From: Pseudoxanthomonas sp. SE1
GTDB lineage: Bacteria; Pseudomonadota; Gammaproteobacteria; Xanthomonadales; Xanthomonadaceae
Assembly: GCF_029542205.1 (NCBI RefSeq)
Contig: NZ_CP113783.1
Location: 1,603,001-1,667,000 of the forward strand
Length of the DNA stretch: 64,000 bases
Direction: 5' to 3'
Below the pieces are notes generated by a model that made no database searches, had not been told where the DNA came from, and saw only the letters and a program-made list of their open reading frames with translations. Position 1 is the first letter of the stretch. Every line of letters begins with the position of its first letter. Shown here one piece after another: positions 18,161 through 27,241 of the stretch. The translations under genes and the position numbers were made by a program.

Positions 18161-18826
18161 ATGCGCGGTCTCGATTTCAGTTCGTGGCAGGGCCTGCTGA
18201 CCACGCTCGCGGGGCTGGCGCTGATCACGGTGATCGGCGTCGGCATCCGCCTGCTGGTGATGCAGACGGTGCAGGAGCGGCGTGCGCGCGAGAACCGCCA
18301 GATCAACGAGCGCCTGCGCACGCTGATCGCGGCCTACAAGGTGCTGGGTGGTTCTTTCACCGGCGCACTGGATGTCGACCCCCGACACCTGCGCGACCTG
18401 CGTGTGCAGGCAAGGGAGGCCGGCGCCGACACCTTCGACGAGGGCAACGAGCGGCCCCGGCGCATCCGCGACGCGGTCGAGGCCGCCCTGTCGGACATCA
18501 TCCTGCTGGGCACCGATGAGCAGGTGAAGCTGGCCGCGCAGGCGGCGACGGACCTGGCAGCAGGCCGTCCCATCCGCACCGACGCACTGGTGGTGTCGCT
18601 GCGTGACTTCATCCGCAGCGTGCTGGACCTGGAACCGATCCCGTCGTCGCTGGCGATTCCCCGCCAGGGACCGGCGCGACCGGTGGCGTCCAAAGGCAAG
18701 GGCGATGGCGCAAAAGGCGAGGGGCGCCTGGGCGGTGGCGGTGGTGCGGGCGGCGCCGGAGTGGGAGGCGCCGCAGGCGTGGGCGTCGGGGCGACGGTCG
18801 ACCCGGACCGCGATCCCGCGCGCTGA
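18161..18826 (+). CDS. Hypothetical membrane-anchored protein with Gly-rich tail
   Basis: Encodes 221 residues. One N-terminal membrane helix (about 12-33, TTLAGLALITVIGVGIRLLV) is followed by a basic helix (QERRARENRQINERLRTLIAAY) and a soluble helical domain to about 170. The tail is disordered and very rich in Gly/Ala (about 185-215). GAAGGG lies eight bases before the chosen ATG; a GTG nine bases earlier is an alternative. It converges with regA, three bases apart. The family occurs in related bacteria to my knowledge but has no assigned function. Confidence 0.65.
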   Translation: MRGLDFSSWQGLLTTLAGLALITVIGVGIRLLVMQTVQERRARENRQINERLRTLIAAYKVLGGSFTGALDVDPRHLRDLRVQAREAGADTFDEGNERPRRIRDAVEAALSDIILLGTDEQVKLAAQAATDLAAGRPIRTDALVVSLRDFIRSVLDLEPIPSSLAIPRQGPARPVASKGKGDGAKGEGRLGGGGGAGGAGVGGAAGVGVGATVDPDRDPAR

Positions 18827-18829
18827 CGC

Positions 18830-19381
18830 TTACTCGTCGATCCAGCGCCGTTCCGGCCCCGGTCGCTTGGCCAGCTTGCGCTGCAGCGAGCGCCGGTGCA
18901 TGCCCAGCAGGCGTGCGGCGGCGGAGATGTTGCCTTCGGTTTCGGCCAGCGCCTGCTGGATGTGTTCCCACTCCAGCCGGCTGAGCGGGGTCATGGTGTC
19001 GTCGGTGGCGCCGGCGTCATCCGCAGCGGCGGGCGCTTCCAGCCCAAGTGCACGCAGGATGGTCGGCACCGTCGCCGGTTTGGGCAGGTAATCGTCCGCG
19101 CCGCGCTTGATCGATTCCACCGCCGTGGCGACGCTGGCGTAGCCGGTGACCAGCAGGATCTGCATGTCGGCGCGCAGCGCACGCAATGGCTCGATCAGGG
19201 CCAGGCCGGAATCGCTGCCGAGCTTCAGGTCGACCAGGGCGAAGTCGGGCTGATACTCGCGTGCCCGCGCAATCGCGCTGGCGGCATCCAGCGCGATTTC
19301 GGTCTCGATGCCCTTGCGCGCCAAGCTGCGCTGCAGCGTGCGTGCGTAAAGTTCGTCGTCGTCGACCAGCAGGCCTTTCAT
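18830..19381 (-). CDS. regA: Response regulator, RegA/ActR (PrrA) type
   Basis: Encodes 183 residues. The receiver domain (1-110) has the acidic pocket DDD (7-9), phospho-acceptor Asp51 and Lys101. The C-terminal Fis-type helix-turn-helix (about 135-172) reads GNISAAARLLGMHRRSLQRKL, nearly diagnostic of RegA/ActR proteins. RegA controls redox-responsive genes for respiration, carbon and nitrogen metabolism. GAGAGG lies seven bases before the ATG at 19381. It starts 13 nt after the sensor gene stop and is cotranscribed with it. Confidence 0.9.
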   Translation of the reverse strand: MKGLLVDDDELYARTLQRSLARKGIETEIALDAASAIARAREYQPDFALVDLKLGSDSGLALIEPLRALRADMQILLVTGYASVATAVESIKRGADDYLPKPATVPTILRALGLEAPAAADDAGATDDTMTPLSRLEWEHIQQALAETEGNISAAARLLGMHRRSLQRKLAKRPGPERRWIDE

Positions 19382-19394
19382 CGGATGCCTCTCA

Positions 19395-20630
19395 TCAGGG
19401 AGTTTCGTCATTGGCCGTCACCGGCAGGCGGAACTGCACCTGCACGCCCTTCGGCGGCACCGCGCGCATGGTCATGCGCCCACCCAGCCGTTCGATGGTG
19501 GCATGCGACAGGGCCAGGCCCACGCCCATGCCTTCGGGCTTGCTGGTGCGGAAGAGCTGTTCGGACTGGAATGGCAGCGCTTCGTGGAAACCGTTGCCGT
19601 AGTCGCGCACGGTGCCGACCAGTTCGTCGCCCTCGCAGCGCAGGTCCAGATCCACGCGCTGCGAACCCGCCTGGCGGCTGGCGTCGGCGGCATTGTTCAG
19701 CAGCGCCTGCAGCAGGTGCCCGGTGGAGGCGTCGGTCGCCAGCCATGGCGGCAGCGCGCCGGTGCGCTGCAGTTCCACCGTGGGGCGGACCAGTTGCCAG
19801 CGCTGCGCGACCTCGTCCAGGTCGACGCGCTGGCGTACGCCCATGTCGGCCGAGGCCGCGAGCGCGCGCACGCGGTCGCGGCACAGGTCGATCAGCTGGC
19901 GCATGGTGCCGGCGTCTTCGCGGATGTCGGGTTCGGATGCGTGTTCGCGGATGTCTTCCGTCAGCAACGTCATGGTCGCCAGCGGGGTGTTGAGTTCGTG
20001 CGCGACCGCCGCCGCGTGCGTGGCCAGCGCCACGATGCCCTCGTTTCGCGCGAAGCGCTCGCGCAGGCGGGCCAGCTCCTGTTCGCGCAGGCGCAGCGCG
20101 GCCACCAGCCGCGTGGAGAAGTACAGCACTACGCCGGCCGACAGCACGAAGTTCACCGCCATGCCCCACAGGTGCACATTGAAGCTGTTGCCATGCAGGT
20201 GCGGCAGGGGACGTCCCAGCACCGCCGTCAGGATGTAGCCGAGCAGGCAGGCCACCCCAGTGGCCAGTACCCAGCGCAGCGGCAGGGCCAGCGCGGAGAC
20301 GGCGATCAGCAGCAGGAACATCGAGCTGAACGGGTTGCCGATGCCGCCGCTCCAGGCGACGAGCCAGGACAGCACCGCCACGTCCACCAGCATGTGGGCG
20401 AAGGCCTCGGCCGGCGTCTCCTCGCCGGGGCGATGGCTGCGCCACGTGGCGTAGACGTTGAACAGCGCAAGCGCGCCGATGCCGCCCCACAACGGCCAGC
20501 GGGGCAGGGCGATGCCGAGCGGGCCCAGCGCCACCAGTACCGTCACCGCCTGGCCCACGATCGCCACCCAGCGCAGGTTGCACAGGGTGCGCAGGAACGA
20601 GGGCGTGGTGATGAAGAGGGTATTCGGCAT
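19395..20630 (-). CDS. regB: Redox sensor histidine kinase, RegB/ActS (PrrB) type
   Basis: Encodes 411 residues with about six N-terminal membrane helices (20-178). The quinone-binding signature GGIGNPF at 95-101 (GGxxNPF) is intact. The H-box [13 protein letters not shown] has phospho-His211, and Cys250 lies 39 residues later, the position of the redox-active cysteine of Rhodobacter RegB. The ATPase domain has LLNNAADAS (N-box), RDYGNG and [10 protein letters not shown]. It should sense the quinone pool and phosphorylate RegA. Transcription starts close to the ATG (TAGCAT seven bases upstream), divergent from ispG. Confidence 0.93.
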   Translation of the reverse strand: MPNTLFITTPSFLRTLCNLRWVAIVGQAVTVLVALGPLGIALPRWPLWGGIGALALFNVYATWRSHRPGEETPAEAFAHMLVDVAVLSWLVAWSGGIGNPFSSMFLLLIAVSALALPLRWVLATGVACLLGYILTAVLGRPLPHLHGNSFNVHLWGMAVNFVLSAGVVLYFSTRLVAALRLREQELARLRERFARNEGIVALATHAAAVAHELNTPLATMTLLTEDIREHASEPDIREDAGTMRQLIDLCRDRVRALAASADMGVRQRVDLDEVAQRWQLVRPTVELQRTGALPPWLATDASTGHLLQALLNNAADASRQAGSQRVDLDLRCEGDELVGTVRDYGNGFHEALPFQSEQLFRTSKPEGMGVGLALSHATIERLGGRMTMRAVPPKGVQVQFRLPVTANDETP

Positions 20631-20636
20631 GGCGAC

Positions 20637-20642
20637 ATGCTA
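20637..20642 (-). promoter_or_regulatory. Putative -10 box for leaderless regB transcript
   Basis: TAGCAT on the minus strand, with the A of the regB ATG seven bases downstream and no ribosome binding site in between. Confidence 0.4.
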
Positions 20643-20701
20643 GTGCAAGCGGGTCCGGGCAGCCTGCGGCATGGCGTCGCAGGCGGGCCGGGCGCCCACG
20701 C

Positions 20702-20707
20702 TACAAT
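20702..20707 (+). promoter_or_regulatory. Putative -10 box for leaderless ispG transcript
   Basis: TACAAT precedes the ispG ATG (20714) at the same seven-base distance seen for several other genes here. The regB promoter lies about 60 bp away on the other strand. Confidence 0.45.
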
Positions 20708-20713
20708 GCCCGC

Positions 20714-21979
20714 ATGCACGACGCCGTCACCCGCCCCACGCCCCCCACCGACGCCGCGCCCTGGCCGCGCCGCATCACCCAGGCTGTCCAGATCGGCAAC
20801 GCCACCGTCGGCGGCGGCCGCCCGGTGGTGGTGCAGTCGATGACCAATACCGACACCGCCGACATCGCCGGAAGCGTGAAACAGGTGGCCGAACTCTGGC
20901 GCGCCGGCTCGGAGATGGTCCGTTTGACCGTCAACAATCCCGAGTCCGCCGCCGCCATCCCGCGCATCCGCGACAAGCTGGAGATGATGGGCGTGTCGGT
21001 GCCGCTGATCGGCGACTTCCACTACAACGGCCACCAGCTGCTGGCAGGCGAACCGGCCTGTGCCGAAGCGCTGGCGAAGTACCGCATCAACCCCGGCAAC
21101 GTCGGCTTCGGCAAGAAGCGCGACACCCAGTTCGCGCAGCTGATCGAGTTCGCGATCCGTTACGGCAAGCCGGTGCGCATCGGCGCCAACTGGGGCTCGC
21201 TGGACCAGGCGCTGGCCGCGCAGCTGATGGACGAGAACCATGCGCGCGAGGTGCCGTGGGACGCCGGCCGCGTGCTGCGCGAGGCGCTGATCCGCTCGGC
21301 GGTGGATTCGGCCGAACGTGCCGTCGAGATCGGCCTGCCGCGCGACCGCATCGTGCTGTCGGCCAAGGTCAGCGGGGTGCAGGAACTGATCGCCGTCTAC
21401 CGCGACATGGCGTCCCGCACGGACTTCGCCCTGCACCTGGGCCTGACCGAGGCCGGTATCGGCAGCAAGGGCATCGTCGCTTCGAGCGCCGCGCTGGCGG
21501 TGCTGCTGCAGGAAGGCATCGGCGACACCATCCGTATTTCGCTGACGCCCGAGCCCGGCCAGTCGCGTACACAGGAAGTCATCGTCGCGCAGGAGCTGCT
21601 GCAGACCACCGGCCTGCGCGCATTCACGCCGATGGTCACCGCGTGCCCCGGCTGCGGCCGCACCACCTCCGAATTCTTCCAGGAGCTGGCGAAGGTGGTG
21701 CAGGAGCACGTGCGCGGCAAGATGCCGGAATGGAAGGTCACCCATCCCGGCGCCGAGAACATGACGCTGGCGGTGATGGGCTGCGTGGTCAACGGCCCGG
21801 GCGAATCGCGCCACGCCAACATCGGCATCTCGCTGCCGGGCACGGGCGAGGCGCCGGCGGCGCCGGTATTCGTCGATGGCGAGAAGAAGATCACCCTGCG
21901 CGGCGAGAACATCGCGCACGAGTTCGTCGCGCTGATCGACGACTACGTCGAGGCCAAGTACGCGCGTGCTGCCGGCTGA
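20714..21979 (+). CDS. ispG: 4-hydroxy-3-methylbut-2-enyl-diphosphate synthase
   Basis: Encodes 421 residues. IspG reduces MEcPP to HMBPP in the MEP isoprenoid pathway using a 4Fe-4S cluster. Visible family blocks are [34 protein letters not shown]-like [30 protein letters not shown] and the cluster ligands CPGCGR and [10 protein letters not shown]. Length is typical of the proteobacterial form with the two-domain layout. Its stop overlaps the start of the PAP2 gene by 14 nt. Confidence 0.97.
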   Translation: MHDAVTRPTPPTDAAPWPRRITQAVQIGNATVGGGRPVVVQSMTNTDTADIAGSVKQVAELWRAGSEMVRLTVNNPESAAAIPRIRDKLEMMGVSVPLIGDFHYNGHQLLAGEPACAEALAKYRINPGNVGFGKKRDTQFAQLIEFAIRYGKPVRIGANWGSLDQALAAQLMDENHAREVPWDAGRVLREALIRSAVDSAERAVEIGLPRDRIVLSAKVSGVQELIAVYRDMASRTDFALHLGLTEAGIGSKGIVASSAALAVLLQEGIGDTIRISLTPEPGQSRTQEVIVAQELLQTTGLRAFTPMVTACPGCGRTTSEFFQELAKVVQEHVRGKMPEWKVTHPGAENMTLAVMGCVVNGPGESRHANIGISLPGTGEAPAAPVFVDGEKKITLRGENIAHEFVALIDDYVEAKYARAAG

Positions 21980-22655
21980 CACGCTGGCCAACGGCCGGCG
22001 CTTCATCGCCGGCCTGTTCCGCGAACACGGCGGGCGCCTGGTCCTGCTGTTCCTCTGCCTGCTGGCGCCGTTGTGGCTGTTCGTCGAACTGGCCGACGAA
22101 ATCCACGAGCTGGAAGACTTCTACTTCGACGATGCGCTGCTCTTGCAGGCACATGCGCTTTCCGGCCCCAGCCTTGACCGGTTCTTCATGGTGCTGTCGG
22201 CGCTCGGCTACCAGTGGGGCGTGGTCCCGGCCGACATCGCGCTGACGCTGGGCCTGCTGGTCGCACGCCGCTGGCGCGAAGCGACTTTCGCCGGCGTGTC
22301 GCTGGGCGGGTCCGCGCTGTTGAACATGGCGACCAAGCAGTTCTTCCAGCGCGATAGGCCGGCGCTGTGGGAATCCATCGCGCCCGAGCACACCTTCAGT
22401 TTCCCCAGTGGCCACGCGATGGGCTCGGCGACCCTGGCGATGGTGGTCCTGCTGCTGTGCTGGCATACCCGCTTCCGTTGGCCGGTCGTCGTGCTTGCCG
22501 CGCTGTTCGCGCTGGCCGTCGGCGCCTCGCGCATCTATTTGGGCGTGCACTACCCATCCGACATCCTCGGCGGCTGGGCCGCCGGCGTCGCCTGGGTCTC
22601 GGGCGTCTACCTGGTGCTGTACCGCATCCGTGAGCGGCCGTGGCAGGTCAGATGA
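21966..22655 (+). CDS. PAP2-family membrane phosphatase
   Basis: Encodes 229 residues from a GTG inside the ispG end. It is an integral membrane acid phosphatase with the three catalytic blocks: KQFFQRDRP (K-x6-RP), PSGH, and [12 protein letters not shown] (SR-x5-H-x3-D). Membrane segments alternate around these. Such enzymes dephosphorylate lipid phosphates such as undecaprenyl diphosphate or phosphatidic acid. Coupling to ispG (isoprenoid synthesis) fits an undecaprenyl-diphosphate phosphatase role, but that is inference. Confidence 0.9.
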   Translation: MLPADTLANGRRFIAGLFREHGGRLVLLFLCLLAPLWLFVELADEIHELEDFYFDDALLLQAHALSGPSLDRFFMVLSALGYQWGVVPADIALTLGLLVARRWREATFAGVSLGGSALLNMATKQFFQRDRPALWESIAPEHTFSFPSGHAMGSATLAMVVLLLCWHTRFRWPVVVLAALFALAVGASRIYLGVHYPSDILGGWAAGVAWVSGVYLVLYRIRERPWQVR

Positions 22656-22670
22656 GGCGTCTGCTCTCCT

Positions 22671-22813
22671 GTAGGAGCGACGTAAGTCGCGACCGCACGA
22701 ATTGAACATTCCGGTGCGTAACCGATAGCGCCTTGTTCGTTGGCCTCTCGCCGGAGCAGGCGATGGCACTGCTGTGAGTGACGGCGTGCGGTCGCGACTT
22801 ACGTCGCTCCTAC
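22671..22813. repeat. REPIN: inverted pair of GTAG-type REP elements (27-bp arms)
   Basis: Two perfect 27-bp inverted copies (22671-22697 and 22787-22813), 89 bp apart. Each starts at its outer end with GTAG and holds the small hairpin GCGAC-GTAA-GTCGC. They fill the gap between two convergent genes and may serve as a bidirectional terminator. The same family recurs at 41231, 52766 and 53981. Confidence 0.85.
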
Positions 22814-22826
22814 AAACAGCCGCGTC

Positions 22827-23438
22827 CTACGGCGCATACGCCCGCTCGCGCTCCTCCTGCAGTCGCTGCCGCAGGTACTGGTCGCGGGTGAGGCCAGCGG
22901 GGATGGTCGACATCGCCGCGACCTCGGCCACGACCTGTGCTTCGCGCGCCTTGTAGGACTGGAAGCGGGGGTCATTGCGTTGCTGCGCGGCGAAGGCGGC
23001 CATGCGCTGGTCGGCGTGGGCGCGATAGCGGTCGGCGATGGCCGCGACTTCCTCCGCCTGCCGCGCGGGATCGTCCACGGTCGCCTTGATCAGCGCGGTG
23101 CGCAGCAGCACGGCTTCGCCCGCAGACAGGCCGCCCGCTGCTTCGTACTTGTCGATCTGGCGCGTCAGCGCATCGGCGCGTTCGCTGCGTTCCACCGCGC
23201 GCAACGACGCGGAACGCGCGAAGAAATCTTTCGCATCGGCCTCGAAGCGCTGGCGCTCGAGATGCTCCTGCGCCTCTGGCGTGGCTTGCAACGACGACAG
23301 TGCCGATGAAGAGGCATCGGGCACTTCGGCCTGCGGGCGTCGTGCGTCCGACGGCATGCCCGCGTCATCGCGTTTCCACCACAGCACGGCCGCCACGAAG
23401 ACCAGGCAAGGCACCAGCAGTATCAGCAGCTTCTTCAT
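22827..23438 (-). CDS. Membrane-anchored helical periplasmic protein, possible dedicated partner of the upstream hydrolase
   Basis: Encodes 203 residues from MKKLLILLVPCLVFVAAVLW, an uncleaved N-terminal anchor or signal. A Pro/Ala/Ser-rich linker (about 25-50) and an almost wholly helical, highly charged domain (about 55-203, e.g. RRFEADAKDFFARS-like and RQRLQEERERAYAP) follow. This layout (anchor, variable linker, all-helical body, gene directly after a secreted esterase) is that of lipase-specific foldases. The foldase motif RxxFDY is not clearly present, so homology is not claimed. It lies 55 bp after the pectinacetylesterase-like gene in the same direction. Confidence 0.6.
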   Translation of the reverse strand: MKKLLILLVPCLVFVAAVLWWKRDDAGMPSDARRPQAEVPDASSSALSSLQATPEAQEHLERQRFEADAKDFFARSASLRAVERSERADALTRQIDKYEAAGGLSAGEAVLLRTALIKATVDDPARQAEEVAAIADRYRAHADQRMAAFAAQQRNDPRFQSYKAREAQVVAEVAAMSTIPAGLTRDQYLRQRLQEERERAYAP

Positions 23439-23493
23439 GCAGCGTCCCTCGTGCGCCGGGGCCGCCACGGCAGGGCGGCCCCGGACATCGGCC

Positions 23494-24909
23494 TCAGCCC
23501 ATCAACTGGTCCACCAGCCAGTACAACAGGTTGAACGGCTTGGCCTTGTCGGCCTTGTCGTCCTGCTCGCTGGCGTCGAGCACCTTGCCCTGGCCGTCGA
23601 GCACGCTGTCGATGAAGTGCTTCAGTTCCAGGTTCTGCGCCTGCACGTCGGCGTTCTTGAAGTCGACGATGGTGGTGCAGTGGCTCTCGTTGAGCGCGCG
23701 GTACTGCGGGAAGTAGCCGCCGACGTTGTCCAGTCCGTTCAGGCGGTCGCGCAGCCGTGCGGTGTCGACATCCCAGCGTGCGTGGATGCGGGCCTCCTTG
23801 GTCGCCTGGTCGGGCGCATTGGCGATGTCGGGATAGAAGCGCTCGTACGAATACGAGGAATAGTTGAGGTCTTTCCAGAAGTGCGTATGGCCGAGTCGGT
23901 CGTTCGCATACTTGCTGGAAAGCGCGGGATACAGGCTGCCGAGTTCGTTCAGATCGAATTGCGGCAGGCCGCTGGCGAGGTAGGGCAGTGGGCCGTTGGG
24001 CTGGTCCAGGCCCCAGGCGCTGCGGATCAGCGCCATCAACGGTTGCGAGGGGTAGTCCGCCGGATTGCCGTTCTTCGGCGTGGGGAAGATCGGGCCGGAG
24101 TCGTCGATCAGGAAACTGCGCGTGGGAGCCATGTCGCGACGCAGCGGGTGGTAGCTGGTCAGGCTGCCCGCACCGCCGGCGCTGCAGCCGGTGGACAGCA
24201 TCTGCGTGGGCCTGGGCAGGTTGTCCTTCAACCAGCCCGCCACCGCGCGCACGTTGCGCACGCCGTTGTGGTGCCAGACCAGCGGCGTGTTCTGGCCGCT
24301 CGGGTCGTTGTAGACCGCGACGCGGTCGCCGCTGTAGATGTCGCCGGTGCAGTAGGGCACGTAGACCATGTTCCAGCCCTGCGTCTTCACCCCATCGAAC
24401 GGGCTGACACGGGTGACGAACGGACTGACCAGGCTGGCGCCCGGGTTCAGCAGGCTCATGTAGTCGTCGGGGATGCCGTTGGGATTGCGCGCGCCGCGGA
24501 TGCCGCTCTGCCCGCTGCAACTGGCGTAGTCCCAGCACGCGCCGCCGCCTTCCATGTAGATGATGGTGTTGCGCGTATCCGCCACGCGGTTGACGAAGAA
24601 CTTGAACGGCGAACCGTCGCCGCACACGGCGCCCGTCTGCGGTGCCAGCTGGATGGTCTGCCATGCGTCGTAGCGGCCGGGCTGGAAGCCGTCGTTGAAT
24701 CCGGACGGATTGGCCAGCAACGGATAGGTGCCGGTGCGCTGCGCGGCGGTGACCTTGTTGTCGGCCTTGGGGGGCGAGACCAGGTTCACCAAGGTCTGCC
24801 AGAAACTGTAATCGCCTTGCTCGGCTTTCAGTGGCGCCGCCACCAGCAGGGTGAAGCTGGCGGCCGCCAGGACGAGGGGCAGGCGTGCGGGTCGTACGGG
24901 TGCAACCAT
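23494..24909 (-). CDS. Secreted pectinacetylesterase/Notum-like alpha-beta hydrolase
   Basis: Encodes 471 residues with a signal peptide (about 1-29, cleavage near LKA). The pectinacetylesterase family hallmarks are present: IIYMEGGGACWD (oxyanion-hole loop, about 116-127), the nucleophile elbow GCSAGG with Ser243, DDSGP (about 269-273) as probable acid, and a late His in NESHCT. Multiple Cys (125, 131, 188, 242) suggest disulfides in the periplasm or outside. The family deacetylates polysaccharides or lipids; the substrate here is unknown. The 203-residue gene downstream may be its partner. Confidence 0.8.
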   Translation of the reverse strand: MVAPVRPARLPLVLAAASFTLLVAAPLKAEQGDYSFWQTLVNLVSPPKADNKVTAAQRTGTYPLLANPSGFNDGFQPGRYDAWQTIQLAPQTGAVCGDGSPFKFFVNRVADTRNTIIYMEGGGACWDYASCSGQSGIRGARNPNGIPDDYMSLLNPGASLVSPFVTRVSPFDGVKTQGWNMVYVPYCTGDIYSGDRVAVYNDPSGQNTPLVWHHNGVRNVRAVAGWLKDNLPRPTQMLSTGCSAGGAGSLTSYHPLRRDMAPTRSFLIDDSGPIFPTPKNGNPADYPSQPLMALIRSAWGLDQPNGPLPYLASGLPQFDLNELGSLYPALSSKYANDRLGHTHFWKDLNYSSYSYERFYPDIANAPDQATKEARIHARWDVDTARLRDRLNGLDNVGGYFPQYRALNESHCTTIVDFKNADVQAQNLELKHFIDSVLDGQGKVLDASEQDDKADKAKPFNLLYWLVDQLMG

Positions 24910-25292
24910 GATCGGATCCTCCGGCGAGAGTCAGGTGGACGTTCAACGGGATGGACTGCCTTGGCGTGCGGCACGCGTGGGGGCGGCGACCGTACAGGGG
25001 CGGATGGTGGTGGCTTCGCGGCGCAGGTGAATTAAGCGGGTGTGATGGCGTCCGGTTTGGCTGCCGTCACCCCCCGTGTTGGCCGGAATACCCCCCTTCG
25101 AACCAGACGGAGAGCTGTCGGTGAGGGAGACGATCCTGCGTTGCAGCACGCATGGGCGCGTGGTTGTACGGGCGTGCGCGATGGACGCTGGCAACGGACC
25201 GTTGCGTGGTAATGCCTTGCCGCCCGTCCGGCGCAGCATGAACATGTGCGTCCCTCGCATCGTGCGCAGTGGAAGGCTTCACGGGGATCGCA
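24910..25292. other. 383-bp divergent intergenic region with a 15-bp palindrome
   Basis: Lies between the secreted hydrolase (minus) and the DedA-rhodanese gene (plus). The one structural element I see is GCAACGGACCGTTGC at 25191-25205, a perfect inverted repeat with a one-base centre that could be an operator. No small ORF with a convincing ribosome binding site was found. Confidence 0.4.
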
Positions 25293-26234
25293 ATGCAGGA
25301 ACTGGTCGACCGATACGGCGTGCTGCTGGTGTTCGCCAATGTGCTGGCGCTGTCGCTCGGGCTGCCCGTGCCCGCCATGCCGACCTTGATCCTCGTCGGC
25401 GCCGGCCTGGCGTTGCAGCCGGAGGCGATGTGGCTGCCGCTGCTGGGCGTGCTGGCCGTCTCCGTGCTGGCCAGCCTGATCGGCGACGGCGTGTGGTTCT
25501 ACGCCGGCCGCCGCTATGGCAACCGCACGCTGCAGTCGCTGTGCCGGCTGTCGCTGTCGCGCGACACCTGCATGAAGCGCACCGAGCGCTTCTACGGCCG
25601 TTTCGGCATCCGCATCCTGTCGGTGGCGAAGTTCATCCCGGGGCTGTCGATGGTGTCCGTGCCGCTGGCGGGCGCGATGCAGGTGCGGCTGCCGCCGTTC
25701 CTGCGCTACGACGGACTGGGTGCGACGCTGTGGGCCGCGCTGGGCCTGGGGTTGGGCGTGGTGTTCGCTCCCCAGGTGGAAACGGTCATCGACACGCTGT
25801 CGCAACTGGGGACCGGTGCAGGCGTGGTCATCGGCGCGCTGCTGGCTGCCTATGTGGGCTGGCGCTGGTGGCGTCGGCGTTCGCTGTTGAGGTCGCTGGA
25901 AGCGGCACGGATCGATCCGCCGGAACTGGAGGCACTGGTCCAGGCGGGCCCGCCGCCGGTGGTGTTCGACATCCGCGCGCCCGGTTTCCGCGATGTGGAC
26001 CCCTACGTCATCCCGGGTGCGGTGTTCGCGGACGAACGCCAGCTCGACGGCATCCTGGCCACGTACCCGCGCGAGGGCAAGATCGTCATCTACTGCGCCT
26101 GTCCCGACGAGGTGTCGGCCGCCTGGATGGCGGCAAGGCTGCGCAAGGCGGGCTTCCGCGATGTGTTGCCGTTGCGGGGAGGGATCGATGCCTGGCGGAG
26201 CGCGGGCTACCGGGTGGAGCGCATCGGCGGCTGA
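25293..26234 (+). CDS. DedA-family membrane protein fused to a C-terminal rhodanese domain
   Basis: Encodes 313 residues. The first about 205 form a DedA/SNARE-associated domain (YGVLLVFANVLALSLGLPVPAMP, GDGVWFYAGRRYG, and the re-entrant KFIPGLSMVSVPLAGAM), a family that includes undecaprenyl-phosphate flippases. An Arg-rich hinge (WRWWRRRS) leads to a rhodanese domain (about 220-310) with active-site loop YCACPDEVS, so the catalytic Cys is present. GGGGAT seven bases upstream supports the ATG at 25293. The fusion hints at coupling of membrane transport to sulfane sulfur or to a phosphate/redox cue; function is not established. Confidence 0.88.
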   Translation: MQELVDRYGVLLVFANVLALSLGLPVPAMPTLILVGAGLALQPEAMWLPLLGVLAVSVLASLIGDGVWFYAGRRYGNRTLQSLCRLSLSRDTCMKRTERFYGRFGIRILSVAKFIPGLSMVSVPLAGAMQVRLPPFLRYDGLGATLWAALGLGLGVVFAPQVETVIDTLSQLGTGAGVVIGALLAAYVGWRWWRRRSLLRSLEAARIDPPELEALVQAGPPPVVFDIRAPGFRDVDPYVIPGAVFADERQLDGILATYPREGKIVIYCACPDEVSAAWMAARLRKAGFRDVLPLRGGIDAWRSAGYRVERIGG

Positions 26235-26249
26235 ACCCGCGCGCCGGGA

Positions 26250-27146
26250 TCAGTGCTCGATGCACACCCGGTTGCGACCTTCGCTCTTGGCGCGGTACAG
26301 CGCCGCGTCGGCGGCGGCCATCATACGGCTCACGGTGTCGCGATCAGGCGTCAGCGCGGCGATGCCGATGCTGACGGTGATCCGCTGGGCTTCACCACCG
26401 GGCCGGAACACCACCGCTTCCACGGCCTCGCGGAGGCGCTCGGCGAAGCCGTAGGCGGCCTCGGGCCCGCATTCGGGCAGCAGTACGGCGAACTCCTCGC
26501 CGCCGATCCGCGCCGCGGCGTCGTCGTTGCGCACGTGCCGCCGCACGAGGGTGGCGATCTGCTTCAGCACGAGGTCGCCGGAGATGTGGCCGTAGCGGTC
26601 GTTGATCGGCTTGAACAGGTCCACGTCGATGATGCACATCGTCAACGCGCGCTGGTGCCGCATGGCGCGCGCGATCTCCTTCTCCACCGTTTCGATGAAG
26701 TGGCGGCGGTTGTACATCTCCGTCAGGGCATCGTGGGTGGCGAGCTGGTAGATCTCCTCGTGGTAGCGCGCTTCCACGCTGCTGTGGCTGATGAACTTGA
26801 GGATGCTTTCGCCCAGCGTGATGTGGTCGCCGTCCACCAGCGCCGCCTCGGTCACCGGCATGTCGTTCAGCCGGGTGGTGTTGGTGGCGCCGAGATCGCG
26901 CACCCAGTAGGTATCGCCGTTGCGCCAGATCTCGCAGTGCACGCGCGAGACGCTGTTGTGCGGGATATGCAGGTCGGTTTCCTGCGAACGCCCCACGCGC
27001 ACCGGTTGGGCATCGATGTCCGCGCGCCGGCCCAAGCCTTCGCCATGGATCACCACCACGCACGCCGAACGCGGCGCGTGCGGACGCGGGCCATCGCTCA
27101 GGATGGTCCGTTGCGTGGTGGGCGGATCGTGGAAATCCCGGGGCAT
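26250..27146 (-). CDS. FHA-domain diguanylate cyclase
   Basis: Encodes 298 residues. An N-terminal FHA domain (about 28-115) keeps the phosphothreonine-binding residues: VGRS (Arg/Ser), NSVSRVHCEI (Ser/His) and GATNTTRLND (Asn). A GGDEF domain follows (about 125-298) with DVDLFKPINDRYGH, an intact GGEEF signature, and an RNDD I-site five residues before it, so it should make c-di-GMP and be feedback inhibited. The ATG at 27144-27146 is chosen over a start 51 nt upstream that would crowd the divergent kinase promoter. Its neighbour across 95 bp is a Ser/Thr kinase, a natural source of the phosphothreonine ligand. Confidence 0.9.
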   Translation of the reverse strand: MPRDFHDPPTTQRTILSDGPRPHAPRSACVVVIHGEGLGRRADIDAQPVRVGRSQETDLHIPHNSVSRVHCEIWRNGDTYWVRDLGATNTTRLNDMPVTEAALVDGDHITLGESILKFISHSSVEARYHEEIYQLATHDALTEMYNRRHFIETVEKEIARAMRHQRALTMCIIDVDLFKPINDRYGHISGDLVLKQIATLVRRHVRNDDAAARIGGEEFAVLLPECGPEAAYGFAERLREAVEAVVFRPGGEAQRITVSIGIAALTPDRDTVSRMMAAADAALYRAKSEGRNRVCIEH

Positions 27147-27241
27147 GCGTGTGCTGCTGGCAGGTGCGGGTCCGAGTGTAACGGATCGGTCCGTCAACTC
27201 ACGCTTCCGCTACCATGGCCGGGCGCACCGGGGACAGTGGC

